Origin: Albidovulum denitrificans
GTDB lineage: Bacteria; Pseudomonadota; Alphaproteobacteria; Rhodobacterales; Rhodobacteraceae
DNA: 64,000 bases
Direction of reading: 5' to 3'
Assembly (NCBI RefSeq): GCF_002973535.1
Contig: NZ_PVEP01000002.1
Location: 248,001-312,000, forward strand
Of the stretch, positions 10,714-20,512 are shown one piece after another; the stretch's first letter is position 1, and every line of letters begins with the position of its first letter. The notes under the pieces were generated by a model. It saw only the letters and a program-made list of their open reading frames with translations. It made no database searches and was not told where the DNA came from. Both the position numbers and the translations under genes were made by a program.

Positions 10714-11751
10714 ATGGCTGAATTTCTGGCAACACCCTTGGGGACCTTCCTTCTGATCGTGGTCCAATGCGTGGGCATCGTCGCCTTCGTGATGATCTCG
10801 CTCCTGTTCCTGGTCTATGGCGACCGCAAGATCTGGGCCGCGGTGCAGATGCGCCGGGGGCCGAACGTGGTCGGCGCCTTCGGCATCCTGCAATCGGTGG
10901 CCGACGCGCTGAAATACGTCGTCAAGGAAATCGTCGTCCCCGCCGGGTCGGACAAGTTCGTCTTCTTCCTTGCGCCGATGCTGTCCTTCGTGCTGGCCAT
11001 CCTCGCCTGGGCGGTGATCCCCTTCGATTCCGGCTGGGTCCTGTCGGACATCAACGTGGCGATCCTCTTCGTCTTCGCGATTTCCTCGCTTGAGGTCTAC
11101 GGCGTCATCATGGGTGGCTGGGCCTCGAACTCCAAATACCCGTTCCTCGGCTCGCTGCGCTCGGCCGCGCAGATGATTTCCTACGAGGTGTCGCTGGGCC
11201 TGATCATCGTCGGTGTCATCATCTCCACCGGGTCGCTGAACTTCTCCGACATCGTCGCGGCGCAAGAGGGGGATTTCGGCCTTTTCAACTGGTACTGGCT
11301 GCCGCACCTGCCGATGGTGGTGCTGTTCTTCGTCTCCGCTCTGGCGGAAACCAACCGCCCGCCCTTCGACCTTCCGGAAGCGGAATCGGAACTCGTCGCC
11401 GGCTTCATGGTCGAATATTCCTCGACCCCCTACCTTCTCTTCATGGCTGGCGAATACATCGCCATCTTCCTGATGTGCGCGCTGATTTCGCTGCTGTTCT
11501 TCGGCGGCTGGCTGTCGCCCATCCCGTTCATCGCCGATGGCTGGTGGTGGATGGTCGGCAAGATGTGGGTCTTCTTCTTCCTCTTCGCGATGGTGAAGGC
11601 GATCGTCCCGCGCTACCGCTACGACCAGTTGATGCGGATCGGCTGGAAGGTGTTCCTGCCGCTCTCCATCGGCTGGGTGGTGATCGTGTCCTTCCTCGCG
11701 AAATTCGAAGTGCTTGGCGGCTTCTGGGCGCGCTGGGCGATTGGGGGCTGA
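10714..11751 (+). CDS. nuoH: NADH-quinone oxidoreductase subunit H
   Basis: NuoH (345 aa) is the membrane subunit that joins the membrane arm to the quinone cavity. About eight transmembrane helices are visible, plus the conserved loops [16 protein letters not shown] and [17 protein letters not shown], which line the quinone entry and proton path. The start has a GAGGAATCGAGA stretch upstream. nuoI begins one base after the stop. Confidence 0.98.
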   Translation: MAEFLATPLGTFLLIVVQCVGIVAFVMISLLFLVYGDRKIWAAVQMRRGPNVVGAFGILQSVADALKYVVKEIVVPAGSDKFVFFLAPMLSFVLAILAWAVIPFDSGWVLSDINVAILFVFAISSLEVYGVIMGGWASNSKYPFLGSLRSAAQMISYEVSLGLIIVGVIISTGSLNFSDIVAAQEGDFGLFNWYWLPHLPMVVLFFVSALAETNRPPFDLPEAESELVAGFMVEYSSTPYLLFMAGEYIAIFLMCALISLLFFGGWLSPIPFIADGWWWMVGKMWVFFFLFAMVKAIVPRYRYDQLMRIGWKVFLPLSIGWVVIVSFLAKFEVLGGFWARWAIGG

Positions 11752-11752
11752 T

Positions 11753-12247
11753 ATGGCGAATGTCGATTATGGCCGCGCCGCGAAGTACTTCCTGCTCTGG
11801 GATTTCCTCGTAGGCTTCAAGCTGGGCTTCAAATACTTCTTCGCCCCCAAGGCGACGCTGAACTACCCGCATGAAAAGGGGCCGCTTTCTCCCCGCTTCC
11901 GTGGCGAACATGCGCTGCGCCGCTATCCCAATGGCGAGGAACGCTGCATCGCCTGCAAGCTTTGCGAGGCGATCTGCCCGGCGCAGGCGATCACCATCGA
12001 CGCCGAACCGCGTGAGGATGGCAGCCGCCGCACCACGCGCTACGACATCGACATGACGAAATGCATCTATTGCGGTTTCTGTCAGGAGGCCTGCCCGGTC
12101 GATGCCATTGTCGAGGGGCCGAATTTCGAATTCGCCACTGAGACGCGCGAGGAGCTGTTCTACGACAAGGCGAAACTCCTCGACAACGGCGCCCGCTGGG
12201 AGGCCGAGATCGCCCGCAACCTGGAACTGGACGCGCCTTACAGATGA
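11753..12247 (+). CDS. nuoI: NADH-quinone oxidoreductase subunit I (2x 4Fe-4S)
   Basis: NuoI (164 aa) holds clusters N6a and N6b between NuoG and NuoB. Two ferredoxin motifs are present: Cys65-Cys68-Cys71-Cys75 ([11 protein letters not shown]) and Cys104-Cys107-Cys110-Cys114 ([11 protein letters not shown]). The N-terminal amphipathic part ([19 protein letters not shown]) contacts NuoH. ATG 11753 lies one base beyond the nuoH stop; an in-frame upstream ATG at 11714 would sit inside nuoH and is not used. Confidence 0.98.
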   Translation: MANVDYGRAAKYFLLWDFLVGFKLGFKYFFAPKATLNYPHEKGPLSPRFRGEHALRRYPNGEERCIACKLCEAICPAQAITIDAEPREDGSRRTTRYDIDMTKCIYCGFCQEACPVDAIVEGPNFEFATETREELFYDKAKLLDNGARWEAEIARNLELDAPYR

Positions 12248-12365
12248 GCCATCGTTGCGCATATCGCGCCCCGCTTGGGATGCACGGGCGGCGCCCGACC
12301 GAGGCGGGCGGGCCCCGCCCGTGCTTGCGCACGGGCGGTGGCTTGGCGGCGACGGAGGTGTCGCA
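12248..12365 (+). repeat. GC-rich inverted repeat between nuoI and the CMD-like gene
   Basis: This 118-base gap contains GCACGGGCGG twice (12282-12291 and 12329-12338) and its exact complement CCGCCCGTGC once (12315-12324). The nearer pair makes a perfect 10-bp hairpin with a TTGC loop (12315-12338). No run of T follows, so it is not a standard terminator; a role in mRNA stability or in lowering downstream expression is more likely. The structure is seen directly; the role is inference. Confidence 0.6.
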
Positions 12366-12785
12366 ATGACCGACGCCTTCCAGAAACTTTTCGCGCAGAT
12401 GATGGAGCAGGGCCAGGAAATGGCCCGCACCCTGAACCCTGCGCTTGAGAATTTCTCGGTCGCGGGCTTTGACAAGATCTGGCCCACCATGTCCAAGGAC
12501 ATGATGGAAATGTGGTTCGGCAAGACCTTCAACCGCGAGGGGCTGGACGCCAAGACCCGGCTTCTGGTCACGGTCGCGGCGCTGACGGTCCTTGGCGCGC
12601 AGGGCGAACCGCAGATGCGCCTGACCATCCGGCACGCGCTGGAGGCAGGGGCCACGAAACGCGAGATCGCGGAAGTGATCTATCAGATGAGCATGTTCGG
12701 CGGGGTGCCCGCCATGACCAAGGCCCTCGAAATCGCCCAGGGCGTTTTCGATGAGGTCGGTGACAAAGCGGGGGACGACGCATGA
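12366..12785 (+). CDS. Carboxymuconolactone decarboxylase-like (AhpD/CMD fold) protein
   Basis: A 139-aa all-helical protein. Residues 55-115 ([19 protein letters not shown] through [17 protein letters not shown] to [11 protein letters not shown]) match the CMD domain. There is no CxxC pair, so AhpD-type peroxidase chemistry is not expected, and a true PcaC role is unlikely in this context. ATG 12366 has GACGGAGG upstream. The TGA overlaps the nuoJ ATG (ATGA), so it is translationally coupled to nuoJ. Function in a complex I operon is unknown. Confidence 0.75.
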   Translation: MTDAFQKLFAQMMEQGQEMARTLNPALENFSVAGFDKIWPTMSKDMMEMWFGKTFNREGLDAKTRLLVTVAALTVLGAQGEPQMRLTIRHALEAGATKREIAEVIYQMSMFGGVPAMTKALEIAQGVFDEVGDKAGDDA

Positions 12786-13390
12786 CGGTCGCGGTTTTCG
12801 CCTTCTACCTCTTCGCCATTACCGTGGTGGCGGCGGGCCTGATGGTGGTCCTGTCACGAAACCCGGTTCATTCGGTCCTTTGGCTGATCCTCGCCTTCCT
12901 CTCCTCGGCGGGTCTTTTCGTCCTGCTGGGGGCAGAGTTCGTGGCGATGCTTCTGATGATCGTCTATGTCGGCGCGGTGGCGGTGCTGTTCCTTTTCGTC
13001 GTCATGATGCTTGACGTCGATTTCGCCGAGCTGAAGGGCGAGATGGCGCGCTACATGCCCCTGGGCCTTCTGATCGGCGTCGTGATCCTGATGGAGCTTG
13101 GCGTGGCCTTCGGCGCCTGGACGACGGCCGACACGGCCGAGACGATGCGCGCCGCCGCGACGCCGGAGGGGGTGCATAACACCGCCGCGCTGGGGCTGCT
13201 GATCTATGACCGCTATATCCTGATGTTCCAGCTTTCCGGCCTTGTGCTGCTGGTCGCGATGATCGGGGCGATCGTCCTGACGCTGCGCCACCGCCCGAAC
13301 GTCAAGCGCCAGAACGTGCTGGACCAGATGTGGCGCGACCCGGCCAAGGCGATGGAGCTGAAGGACGTGAAGCCGGGGCAGGGGCTTTGA
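12782..13390 (+). CDS. nuoJ: NADH-quinone oxidoreductase subunit J
   Basis: NuoJ (202 aa) is a five-helix membrane-arm subunit. The conserved third helix with its pi-bulge region ([25 protein letters not shown]) and the N-terminal [13 protein letters not shown] are visible. The C-terminal cytoplasmic tail ([14 protein letters not shown] onwards) is characteristic. It overlaps the preceding gene by four bases. Confidence 0.97.
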   Translation: MTVAVFAFYLFAITVVAAGLMVVLSRNPVHSVLWLILAFLSSAGLFVLLGAEFVAMLLMIVYVGAVAVLFLFVVMMLDVDFAELKGEMARYMPLGLLIGVVILMELGVAFGAWTTADTAETMRAAATPEGVHNTAALGLLIYDRYILMFQLSGLVLLVAMIGAIVLTLRHRPNVKRQNVLDQMWRDPAKAMELKDVKPGQGL

Positions 13391-13543
13391 GGATGGGCGA
13401 TATCGCCCATCCTACGGGGAGTGCGGCGATATACCTCCCGGCCCGGCCGGGGATGACGACAGGGGTCGCGGATCAGGTCCGGGGCGCGCGAGAGAGAACG
13501 GAAAGACGACACAGGGTGCGCTGAGGCGCCCGGAGGGACGAGA
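13391..13543 (+). repeat. Perfect 22-bp palindrome and a second repeat-like segment between nuoJ and nuoK
   Basis: Immediately after the nuoJ stop, 13391-13412 is a perfect palindrome (GGATGGGCGAT followed by ATCGCCCATCC) flanked by CCTACGGGG, which looks like a REP-type palindromic unit. Further on, 13449-13483 contains, on the minus strand, the CCGGACCTGATCCGCGACC pattern that I recall as a common dispersed sequence in alphaproteobacteria. nuoJ and nuoK are usually adjacent, so this 153-base gap looks like an insertion of repeat material. Confidence 0.6.
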
Positions 13544-13849
13544 ATGATCGGATTGACACATTACCTTGGCGTTGCCGCCGCACTTTTCGTGATCGGCATC
13601 TTCGGCATCTTCCTGAACCGGAAGAACGTCATCGTCATCCTGATGTCGCTGGAACTGATGCTTCTGGCGGTGAACATCAACTTCGTCGCGTTTTCGTCCT
13701 TCCTGCACGACCTCGTGGGGCAGGTCTTCACGATGTTCGTCCTGACCGTCGCCGCCGCCGAGGCCGCGATCGGCCTGGCGATCCTCGTCTGCTTCTTCCG
13801 CAACCGCGGCACCATCGACGTCGAAGACGCCAACGTGATGAAAGGCTAA
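13544..13849 (+). CDS. nuoK: NADH-quinone oxidoreductase subunit K
   Basis: NuoK (101 aa) is a three-helix membrane subunit related to MrpC. The two glutamates important for proton transfer are in [11 protein letters not shown] and in [11 protein letters not shown]. The CGGAGGGACGAGA ribosome-binding site is strong. nuoL follows after six bases. Confidence 0.98.
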   Translation: MIGLTHYLGVAAALFVIGIFGIFLNRKNVIVILMSLELMLLAVNINFVAFSSFLHDLVGQVFTMFVLTVAAAEAAIGLAILVCFFRNRGTIDVEDANVMKG

Positions 13850-13855
13850 GGGGCC

Positions 13856-15964
13856 ATGGAAACGATCATTGTTCTTGCGCCTCTTGTCGCCGCGATCATC
13901 GCGGGGTTCGGCTGGCGGATCATCGGCGAAACGGCGGCGATGGCGCTGACGACGGGGGTTCTGTTCCTCGCCTGCCTGATGTCCTGGATCGTCTTCCTGG
14001 GCTTCGACGGCACCACCCAGCACATTCACGTCCTCGACTGGATCCAGTCCGGCAGCCTCGATACCGCCTGGTCGATCCGGGTCGATCGGCTGACCACCAT
14101 CATGCTGATCGTGGTGACGACCGTCTCCAGCCTCGTCCACCTCTATTCCTGGGGCTACATGGCCCATGACGAGAACTGGGGCCATCACGAGCATTACAAG
14201 GCGCGTTTCTTCGCCTATCTGTCGTTCTTCACCTTCGCCATGCTGGCGCTGGTGACGGCCGACAACCTGGCGCAGATGTTCTTCGGCTGGGAAGGCGTGG
14301 GCGTCGCGTCCTATTTGCTGATCGGGTTCTACTACAAGAAGCCCTCGGCCAACGCCGCCGCGATCAAGGCCTTCGTCGTGAACCGGGTGGGGGACTTCGG
14401 TTTCGCGCTTGGCATCTTCGGGCTTTTCTACCTGACCGACTCGATCCTGATGGACGATGTCTTTGCCGCCGCGCCGACGCTGGCGGAAACGCGGCTCGGC
14501 TTCCTCTGGACCGACTGGAACGCGGCCAACCTTCTGGCCTTCCTCCTTTTCATCGGCGCGATGGGTAAGTCGGCGCAGTTGTTCCTGCACACCTGGCTGC
14601 CGGACGCGATGGAAGGCCCGACGCCGGTCTCGGCGCTGATCCACGCCGCGACCATGGTGACGGCGGGCGTCTTCCTTGTCTGCCGCATGTCGCCCCTGTT
14701 CGAATACGCGCCCGAGGCGAAGACATTCGTGATCTATATCGGCGCGGCGACGGCCTTCTTCGCCGCCACCGTCGGTCTGGTGCAGAACGACATCAAGCGC
14801 GTCATCGCCTATTCGACCTGTTCGCAGCTGGGCTACATGTTCGTGGCCGCCGGCGCGGGGATCTATTCGGCGGCGATGTTCCACCTGCTGACGCATGCCT
14901 TCTTCAAGGCGATGCTGTTTCTTGGTGCGGGTTCGGTCATCCACGCGATGCACCACGAACAGGACATGCGGAACTACGGCAATCTGCGCAAGAAGATCCC
15001 GCTGACCTTCTGGGCGATGATGATCGGCACGCTGGCCATCACCGGCGTCGGCATCCCGCTGACCTCGATCGGCTTCGCGGGCTTCCTGTCGAAGGACGCG
15101 ATCATCGAAAGCGCCTGGGGGACGGGCAACGGGTTCGCCTTCTGGGCGCTTGTCGTCGCGGCGCTTTTCACCAGCTTCTATTCCTGGCGGCTGATGTTCC
15201 TGACCTTCTACGGCAAGGAACGTGGCGATCATCACGCGCATGAACATGCCCATGAAAGCCCGGCCGTCATGACCGTTCCGCTTGGCGTGCTGGCGCTTGG
15301 CGCGATCTTCGCCGGGATGCTCTGGTACAAGCCGTTCTTCGGCGATCATGAGCGGATGCTGTCCTTCTTCGCCATGCCGCAGCATGAGGTGCAGGCGGCG
15401 GATCACGCGGCGGCGCCCGCCGAAGGCACCGCGGTTGAGGCCGCGACGACGGAACAGGCGGCGAATACCGGGGACGACCACACCACCGACACGACGATCG
15501 AGCATGCCCCCGCAGGCGCGATCTTCATGTCCGAGGCGACGAATACCGTCTTCGACAACGCCCACCACGCACCGGCCTGGGTCAAGGTCTCGCCCTTCAT
15601 CGCCATGCTGATCGGCTTCTTCACCGCCTGGGTCTTCTATATCCGCGATCCGTCGATCCCCGGCCGTCTGGCCGCGCAGCAGCCGATCCTTTACCGGTTC
15701 CTGCTCAACAAATGGTACTTCGACGAGATTTATGAGGCCGTCTTCATCCGCCCGGCGCGCTGGCTTGGCAACTTCCTGTGGAAGAAGGGCGACGGCGACG
15801 TCATCGACGGGACGATCAACGGGGTGGCCATCGGTTTCGTGCCGATGCTGACCCGGATCGCGGCGCGGCTTCAGTCGGGCTACATCTTCACCTACGCCTT
15901 CGCGATGGTTATCGGGATCGCGGTCCTTCTTCTCTGGATGACGCTCTCGGGGGGCGCGCACTAA
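13856..15964 (+). CDS. nuoL: NADH-quinone oxidoreductase subunit L (distal proton pump)
   Basis: NuoL (702 aa) is the outermost antiporter-like subunit, with the long lateral amphipathic helix at its C-terminal end. Core features are [39 protein letters not shown] and [13 protein letters not shown] His-rich loop ([10 protein letters not shown]) and an Ala/Glu/Thr-rich insert of about 50 residues before the last helices make it longer than E. coli NuoL (613 aa). The TAA shares a base with the nuoM ATG. Confidence 0.98.
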   Translation: METIIVLAPLVAAIIAGFGWRIIGETAAMALTTGVLFLACLMSWIVFLGFDGTTQHIHVLDWIQSGSLDTAWSIRVDRLTTIMLIVVTTVSSLVHLYSWGYMAHDENWGHHEHYKARFFAYLSFFTFAMLALVTADNLAQMFFGWEGVGVASYLLIGFYYKKPSANAAAIKAFVVNRVGDFGFALGIFGLFYLTDSILMDDVFAAAPTLAETRLGFLWTDWNAANLLAFLLFIGAMGKSAQLFLHTWLPDAMEGPTPVSALIHAATMVTAGVFLVCRMSPLFEYAPEAKTFVIYIGAATAFFAATVGLVQNDIKRVIAYSTCSQLGYMFVAAGAGIYSAAMFHLLTHAFFKAMLFLGAGSVIHAMHHEQDMRNYGNLRKKIPLTFWAMMIGTLAITGVGIPLTSIGFAGFLSKDAIIESAWGTGNGFAFWALVVAALFTSFYSWRLMFLTFYGKERGDHHAHEHAHESPAVMTVPLGVLALGAIFAGMLWYKPFFGDHERMLSFFAMPQHEVQAADHAAAPAEGTAVEAATTEQAANTGDDHTTDTTIEHAPAGAIFMSEATNTVFDNAHHAPAWVKVSPFIAMLIGFFTAWVFYIRDPSIPGRLAAQQPILYRFLLNKWYFDEIYEAVFIRPARWLGNFLWKKGDGDVIDGTINGVAIGFVPMLTRIAARLQSGYIFTYAFAMVIGIAVLLLWMTLSGGAH

Positions 15965-17505
15965 TGGAAAACCTGATTTCCATCATCACTTTCGTTCCCC
16001 TCGTCGCGGCGGCGATCCTGGCCCTGTTCCTGAAGGGCAACGACCCGGCGGCACAGCGCAATGCCAAGTGGCTGGCGCTGATCGCGACGACGGTGACCTT
16101 CCTGGTCTCGCTTTTCCTGCTGGCGGGCTTCACGCCCTCCAACACGGACTTCCAGCTTGTCGAGGAGCATGAGTGGATCTTTGGCCTGAAGTACAAGGTC
16201 GGGGTGGACGGGATTTCCATCCTCTTTGTTCTGCTGACGACCTTCCTGATGCCGATCACCATCCTCGCGACATGGGAGGTGGATACCCGCGTCAAGGAAT
16301 ACATGGTCGCCTTCCTTGTCCTCGAAGGGCTGATGATCGGCGTCTTCGTGGCGCTCGACCTCGTCCTTTTCTACCTCTTCTTCGAGGCGGGACTGATCCC
16401 GATGTTCCTCATCATCGGCATCTGGGGCGGCAAGGACCGGATCTACGCGGCCTTCAAGTTCTTCCTTTACACCTTCCTCGGCTCGGTCCTGATGCTGGTC
16501 GCGATGATCGCGATGTATGTGGATGCGGGGACGACGGATATTCCGACGCTGCTGAACCACCAGTTCGCGTCCGAGACGCTGAACATCCTCGGCTTCCACA
16601 TCGTCGGCGGGATGCAGACGCTGCTGTGGATCGCCTTCTTCGCCAGCTTCGCGGTGAAGATGCCGATGTGGCCGGTCCACACCTGGCTGCCCGACGCGCA
16701 CGTTCAGGCGCCGACGGCGGGCTCCGTGGTGCTGGCGGCGATCCTGCTGAAGATGGGGGGCTACGGCTTCCTGCGCTTCAGCCTGCCGATGTTCCCCATC
16801 GCCTCGGACCAGATGTCCGGCTTCATCTTCTGGCTGTCGGCCATCGCCATCGTCTACACCTCTCTGGTGGCGCTGGCGCAGGCGGACATGAAGAAGCTGA
16901 TCGCCTATTCGTCCGTCGCCCATATGGGCTACGTCACCATGGGCATCTTCGCGGCGAACCAGCAGGGCATCGACGGCGCGATCTTCCAGATGCTGTCGCA
17001 CGGCTTCATCTCCGGCGCGCTCTTCCTTTGCGTCGGCGTGATCTATGACCGGATGCACACGCGCGAGATCGACGCCTATGGCGGTCTGGTGAACCGGATG
17101 CCCGCCTATGCGCTGATCTTCATGTTCTTCACCATGGCCAATGTCGGCCTGCCCGGCACCTCCGGCTTTGTCGGCGAATTCCTGACGCTGATGGGGGTCT
17201 TCCAGGTCTCTACCTGGACCGCGCTTTTCGCCACTTCGGGCGTGATCCTCAGCGCCTCCTACGCGCTTTGGCTTTATCGCCGGGTGGTCTTCGGCGATCT
17301 CATCAAGGAAAGCCTGAAGACGATCACCGACCTGACCGGGCGCGAAAAGCTGATCTTTGCGCCGCTGGTTGCGATGACCCTGCTTCTTGGCGTCTATCCC
17401 CGCCTTGTGACCGACATCATCGGGCCGTCGGTGGGCGCGCTCATCTCCGAATACCATGCCTCCCTGCCTGCCGTCGCGGATGCGGCGCAGGTGGCCAGCC
17501 ACTAA
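15964..17505 (+). CDS. nuoM: NADH-quinone oxidoreductase subunit M
   Basis: NuoM (513 aa) is the second antiporter-like proton-pumping subunit. The conserved [21 protein letters not shown] helix carries the key Glu. [19 protein letters not shown] and [11 protein letters not shown] are also visible. Start ATG 15964 overlaps the nuoL stop (TAATG); an upstream in-frame ATG inside nuoL is not credible. About 14 transmembrane helices are apparent. Confidence 0.98.
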   Translation: MENLISIITFVPLVAAAILALFLKGNDPAAQRNAKWLALIATTVTFLVSLFLLAGFTPSNTDFQLVEEHEWIFGLKYKVGVDGISILFVLLTTFLMPITILATWEVDTRVKEYMVAFLVLEGLMIGVFVALDLVLFYLFFEAGLIPMFLIIGIWGGKDRIYAAFKFFLYTFLGSVLMLVAMIAMYVDAGTTDIPTLLNHQFASETLNILGFHIVGGMQTLLWIAFFASFAVKMPMWPVHTWLPDAHVQAPTAGSVVLAAILLKMGGYGFLRFSLPMFPIASDQMSGFIFWLSAIAIVYTSLVALAQADMKKLIAYSSVAHMGYVTMGIFAANQQGIDGAIFQMLSHGFISGALFLCVGVIYDRMHTREIDAYGGLVNRMPAYALIFMFFTMANVGLPGTSGFVGEFLTLMGVFQVSTWTALFATSGVILSASYALWLYRRVVFGDLIKESLKTITDLTGREKLIFAPLVAMTLLLGVYPRLVTDIIGPSVGALISEYHASLPAVADAAQVASH

Positions 17506-17517
17506 GGACGACCCGCG

Positions 17518-18957
17518 ATGATCTCTGCCGATTTCTCCGCCATCCTCCCCGAAGTGGTCCTGGTCCTTTACGGCATGGCCGCCCTTCTGGGCGCCGCCTA
17601 TACCGGCAAGGACGAGCTGACCGGGACGCTGACCTGGGCGACCTCGGCCATCTTCGTCGGCGTCGCCGCCTGGATCGGCCTGTCGGGTTCGGGTGAGGCG
17701 CTGGCCTTCAACGGCGCCTTCATCGACGACGCCTTTTCACGCTTCGGCAAGGTGACGGTGCTTCTTGCCGCCGCCGCCGTCCTGGTGATGAGCCAGGATT
17801 ACGTCCAGCGCCGCGGTCTGGGGCGGTTCGAGTTTCCGCTGCTGGTGAATTTCGCCGTGGTGGGGATGATGATCATGGTCTCGGCGGGCGACCTGATGTC
17901 GCTTTACATGGGGCTTGAGCTGCAATCCCTGTCGCTTTACGTCGTCGCGGCGCTGCGGCGCGACAGCGTGAAATCGACCGAAGCGGGCCTGAAATACTTC
18001 GTCCTTGGCGCGCTTTCGTCGGGCCTGCTGCTTTACGGCGCCTCGCTGACCTATGGCTTCACCGGCACGACGGTCTTCTCCGGCATCCTCGCCACCATTC
18101 AGGGCGACCATGTCTCCATCGGTCTGCTCTTCGGCCTTGTCTTCCTCATCACCGGGATCGCCTTCAAGGTCTCGGCGGTGCCGTTCCACATGTGGACGCC
18201 GGATGTCTACGAAGGCTCCCCCACGCCGGTCACCGCCTTCTTCGCCACCGCGCCCAAGATGGCCGCGATGGCGATGCTGGCGCGGCTGATGCAGGAAGGT
18301 TTCGGCCCCGCCGCCGGTGACTGGGGGCAGGTGATCGCGCTTCTGGCGGTGCTGTCGATGTTCCTTGGTGCCATCGCCGCGATCGGGCAGACGAATATCA
18401 AGCGGCTGATGGCCTATTCCTCGATCGCCCATATGGGCTTTGCGCTGGTGGGCCTTGCTTCCGGAACGCAGGAAGGCGTTCAGGCGATGCTGATCTACAT
18501 GGCGGTCTATGTCACCATGAACGTCGGCACCTTCGCCTTCATCCTGTCGATGGAACGCGACGGCGCGCCCGTGACCGACATCGCCGCGCTGAACCTTTAT
18601 TCCAAGCGCGAGCCGGTGAAGGCCTTCGCGCTGCTGATCCTGATGTTCAGCCTGGCCGGTGTGCCGCCGATGCTGGGCTTCTTCGCCAAGTTCGGCGTGC
18701 TGATGGCGGCGGTGAATTCGCACATGATCCTGCTGGCGCTGGCCGGTGCGGTCGCCTCGGTCATCGGCGCGTTCTACTACCTGCGCATCGTCTACTACAT
18801 GTATTTCGGAACCGAGACGGACGCGCTGGACACGCGGATGATGCCCGCGCAATGGCTTCTCCTGATGGCCTCTGCCGTCATCATGGTGGTCGGTGTCGTC
18901 AACCTCTTCGGGATCGAGGGCGCCGCCGCGGCGGCTGCCGAAGCGCTTGTCCACTGA
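17518..18957 (+). CDS. nuoN: NADH-quinone oxidoreductase subunit N
   Basis: NuoN (479 aa) is the third antiporter-like subunit and ends the complex I set. [43 protein letters not shown] and [14 protein letters not shown] are typical. It ends with an Ala-rich tail. The next gene (birA) starts only four bases after the stop, so transcription clearly continues beyond complex I. Confidence 0.98.
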   Translation: MISADFSAILPEVVLVLYGMAALLGAAYTGKDELTGTLTWATSAIFVGVAAWIGLSGSGEALAFNGAFIDDAFSRFGKVTVLLAAAAVLVMSQDYVQRRGLGRFEFPLLVNFAVVGMMIMVSAGDLMSLYMGLELQSLSLYVVAALRRDSVKSTEAGLKYFVLGALSSGLLLYGASLTYGFTGTTVFSGILATIQGDHVSIGLLFGLVFLITGIAFKVSAVPFHMWTPDVYEGSPTPVTAFFATAPKMAAMAMLARLMQEGFGPAAGDWGQVIALLAVLSMFLGAIAAIGQTNIKRLMAYSSIAHMGFALVGLASGTQEGVQAMLIYMAVYVTMNVGTFAFILSMERDGAPVTDIAALNLYSKREPVKAFALLILMFSLAGVPPMLGFFAKFGVLMAAVNSHMILLALAGAVASVIGAFYYLRIVYYMYFGTETDALDTRMMPAQWLLLMASAVIMVVGVVNLFGIEGAAAAAAEALVH

Positions 18958-18961
18958 CCCG

Positions 18962-19720
18962 GTGACCGACCCCTTCGCCTGGCCCGAGGGCGTGGCCCGC
19001 CACGCCCTCGCCGAGGTTGACAGCACCAATGCCGAGGCCGCGCGGATGGCGCCCGGCCTGACCCAGCCGACCTGGATCTTCGCCCATCGCCAGACTGCGG
19101 CGCGCGGACGGCGCGGGCGCGGCTGGGCGGCGCCTGACGGCAATTTCGGCGCCACGCTGGTGATGCGCCCCTCCGGCACCCCGCAAGAGGCCGCGCAGCG
19201 CAGCTTCGTCGCGGCGCTGGCGCTGGCCGACGCGCTGGCGCTGGTGGCCGGGCCGGGGGTGACGCTGCGGCTGAAATGGCCCAACGACGTGCTGCTGAAC
19301 GGCGGCAAGGTCGCGGGCATCCTTCTGGAAAGCGCGGGGCAGGGCGGGGCGGTCAGCCACCTTGCCATCGGCATCGGCGTGAACCTGGCCGAAGCGCCGC
19401 CGCCCGAGGTGCTGGAACCCGGCGCCCATCCGGCGGCCTCGCTTCTGGGCGAAACCGGGCTGCGCATCCCGCCCGAGGAGTTCCTCGCCCCCCTCGCCAA
19501 CGCCTTCGACAGGTGGGAACGGCAGCTGGCCACCTATGGCTTCGCCCCGATCCGCACCGCCTGGCTGGACCGCGCCGCCCGCATCGGCCAGCCGATCACC
19601 GCGCGCACCGGGACCGAGATTTTCGAAGGCACGTTCGAAACCATCGCCGAGGACGGCGCGCTTGTCCTCGCCACGCCGCAGGGCCGTCGGGTGATCCCGG
19701 CGGCGGATGTCTATTTCTGA
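18962..19720 (+). CDS. birA: Biotin-[acetyl-CoA-carboxylase] ligase
   Basis: A 252-aa monofunctional biotin protein ligase with a GTG start. It lacks the N-terminal DNA-binding domain of bifunctional BirA. Visible motifs are the biotin/AMP loop GRRGRGWAAPDGN (about residues 48-60), KWPNDVLLNGGKVAGILLE and the small C-terminal SH3-like domain. It attaches biotin to carboxylase carrier proteins. It sits four bases after nuoN; nuoN-birA-coaX-rnj is, from memory, a common alphaproteobacterial order. Confidence 0.92.
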   Translation: MTDPFAWPEGVARHALAEVDSTNAEAARMAPGLTQPTWIFAHRQTAARGRRGRGWAAPDGNFGATLVMRPSGTPQEAAQRSFVAALALADALALVAGPGVTLRLKWPNDVLLNGGKVAGILLESAGQGGAVSHLAIGIGVNLAEAPPPEVLEPGAHPAASLLGETGLRIPPEEFLAPLANAFDRWERQLATYGFAPIRTAWLDRAARIGQPITARTGTEIFEGTFETIAEDGALVLATPQGRRVIPAADVYF

Positions 19721-19732
19721 GGGGGCCTGCCC

Positions 19733-20512
19733 ATGCTTCTGTGCATCGACACCGGCAATACCAATACCGTCTTTTCGGTCTGGGACGGCACGCGCTTTGT
19801 CTGCACGCTGCGCACCTCGACCGAACATCAGCGCACGGCGGACCAGTATTTCGTCTGGTTCGTGACGCTGATGGAACATCACAAGGTCCCGGTGGAGATC
19901 GACGCCTGCGTCATCTCATCGACCGTGCCGCGCGTGGTCTTCAACCTGCGCGTCCTGTGCGACCGTTACTTCAACTGCCGCCCGCTGGTCGTGGGCAAGC
20001 CCGACTGCGCGCTGCCGGTCGCGCCCCGTGTCGATCAGGGGGCGACGGTCGGCCCCGACCGCCTGGTCAACACCGTCGCGGGCTTTGACCGGCATGGCGG
20101 CGACCTGATCCTTGTGGATTTCGGCACCGCCACGACCTTCGACGTGGTGGACACCGATGGTGCCTATATCGGCGGCGTCATCTCGCCCGGCGTCAACACC
20201 TCGCTCGAGGCGCTGCACATGGCCGCCGCCGCGCTGCCCCATGTCGATGTGACAAAGCCGCAGGTCGCCATCGGGACCAACACGGTTGCCTGTATGCAGT
20301 CGGGCATCTATTGGGGATATGTCGGCCTTGTCGAAGGGATCGTGCGCCAGATCCGCATCGAACGGGACCGGCCGATGAAGGTCATCGCCACGGGCGGCCT
20401 TGCGCCGCTGTTCGATCAGGGGACCGACATTTTCGACAGTGTCGAGGACGATCTGACGATGCACGGCCTTGAACTGATTTACCGCTACAACCGGGAACGG
20501 GACACCGCATGA
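19733..20512 (+). CDS. coaX: Type III pantothenate kinase
   Basis: CoaX (259 aa) phosphorylates pantothenate, the first step of coenzyme A synthesis. The ASKHA-fold phosphate loop DTGNTNT is at residues 6-12, the substrate segment GPDRLVN follows, and the catalytic/adenosine region DFGTATTFD and GGVISPGV are present. No type I CoaA motifs are seen. Its TGA overlaps the next ATG (ATGA). Confidence 0.95.
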   Translation: MLLCIDTGNTNTVFSVWDGTRFVCTLRTSTEHQRTADQYFVWFVTLMEHHKVPVEIDACVISSTVPRVVFNLRVLCDRYFNCRPLVVGKPDCALPVAPRVDQGATVGPDRLVNTVAGFDRHGGDLILVDFGTATTFDVVDTDGAYIGGVISPGVNTSLEALHMAAAALPHVDVTKPQVAIGTNTVACMQSGIYWGYVGLVEGIVRQIRIERDRPMKVIATGGLAPLFDQGTDIFDSVEDDLTMHGLELIYRYNRERDTA

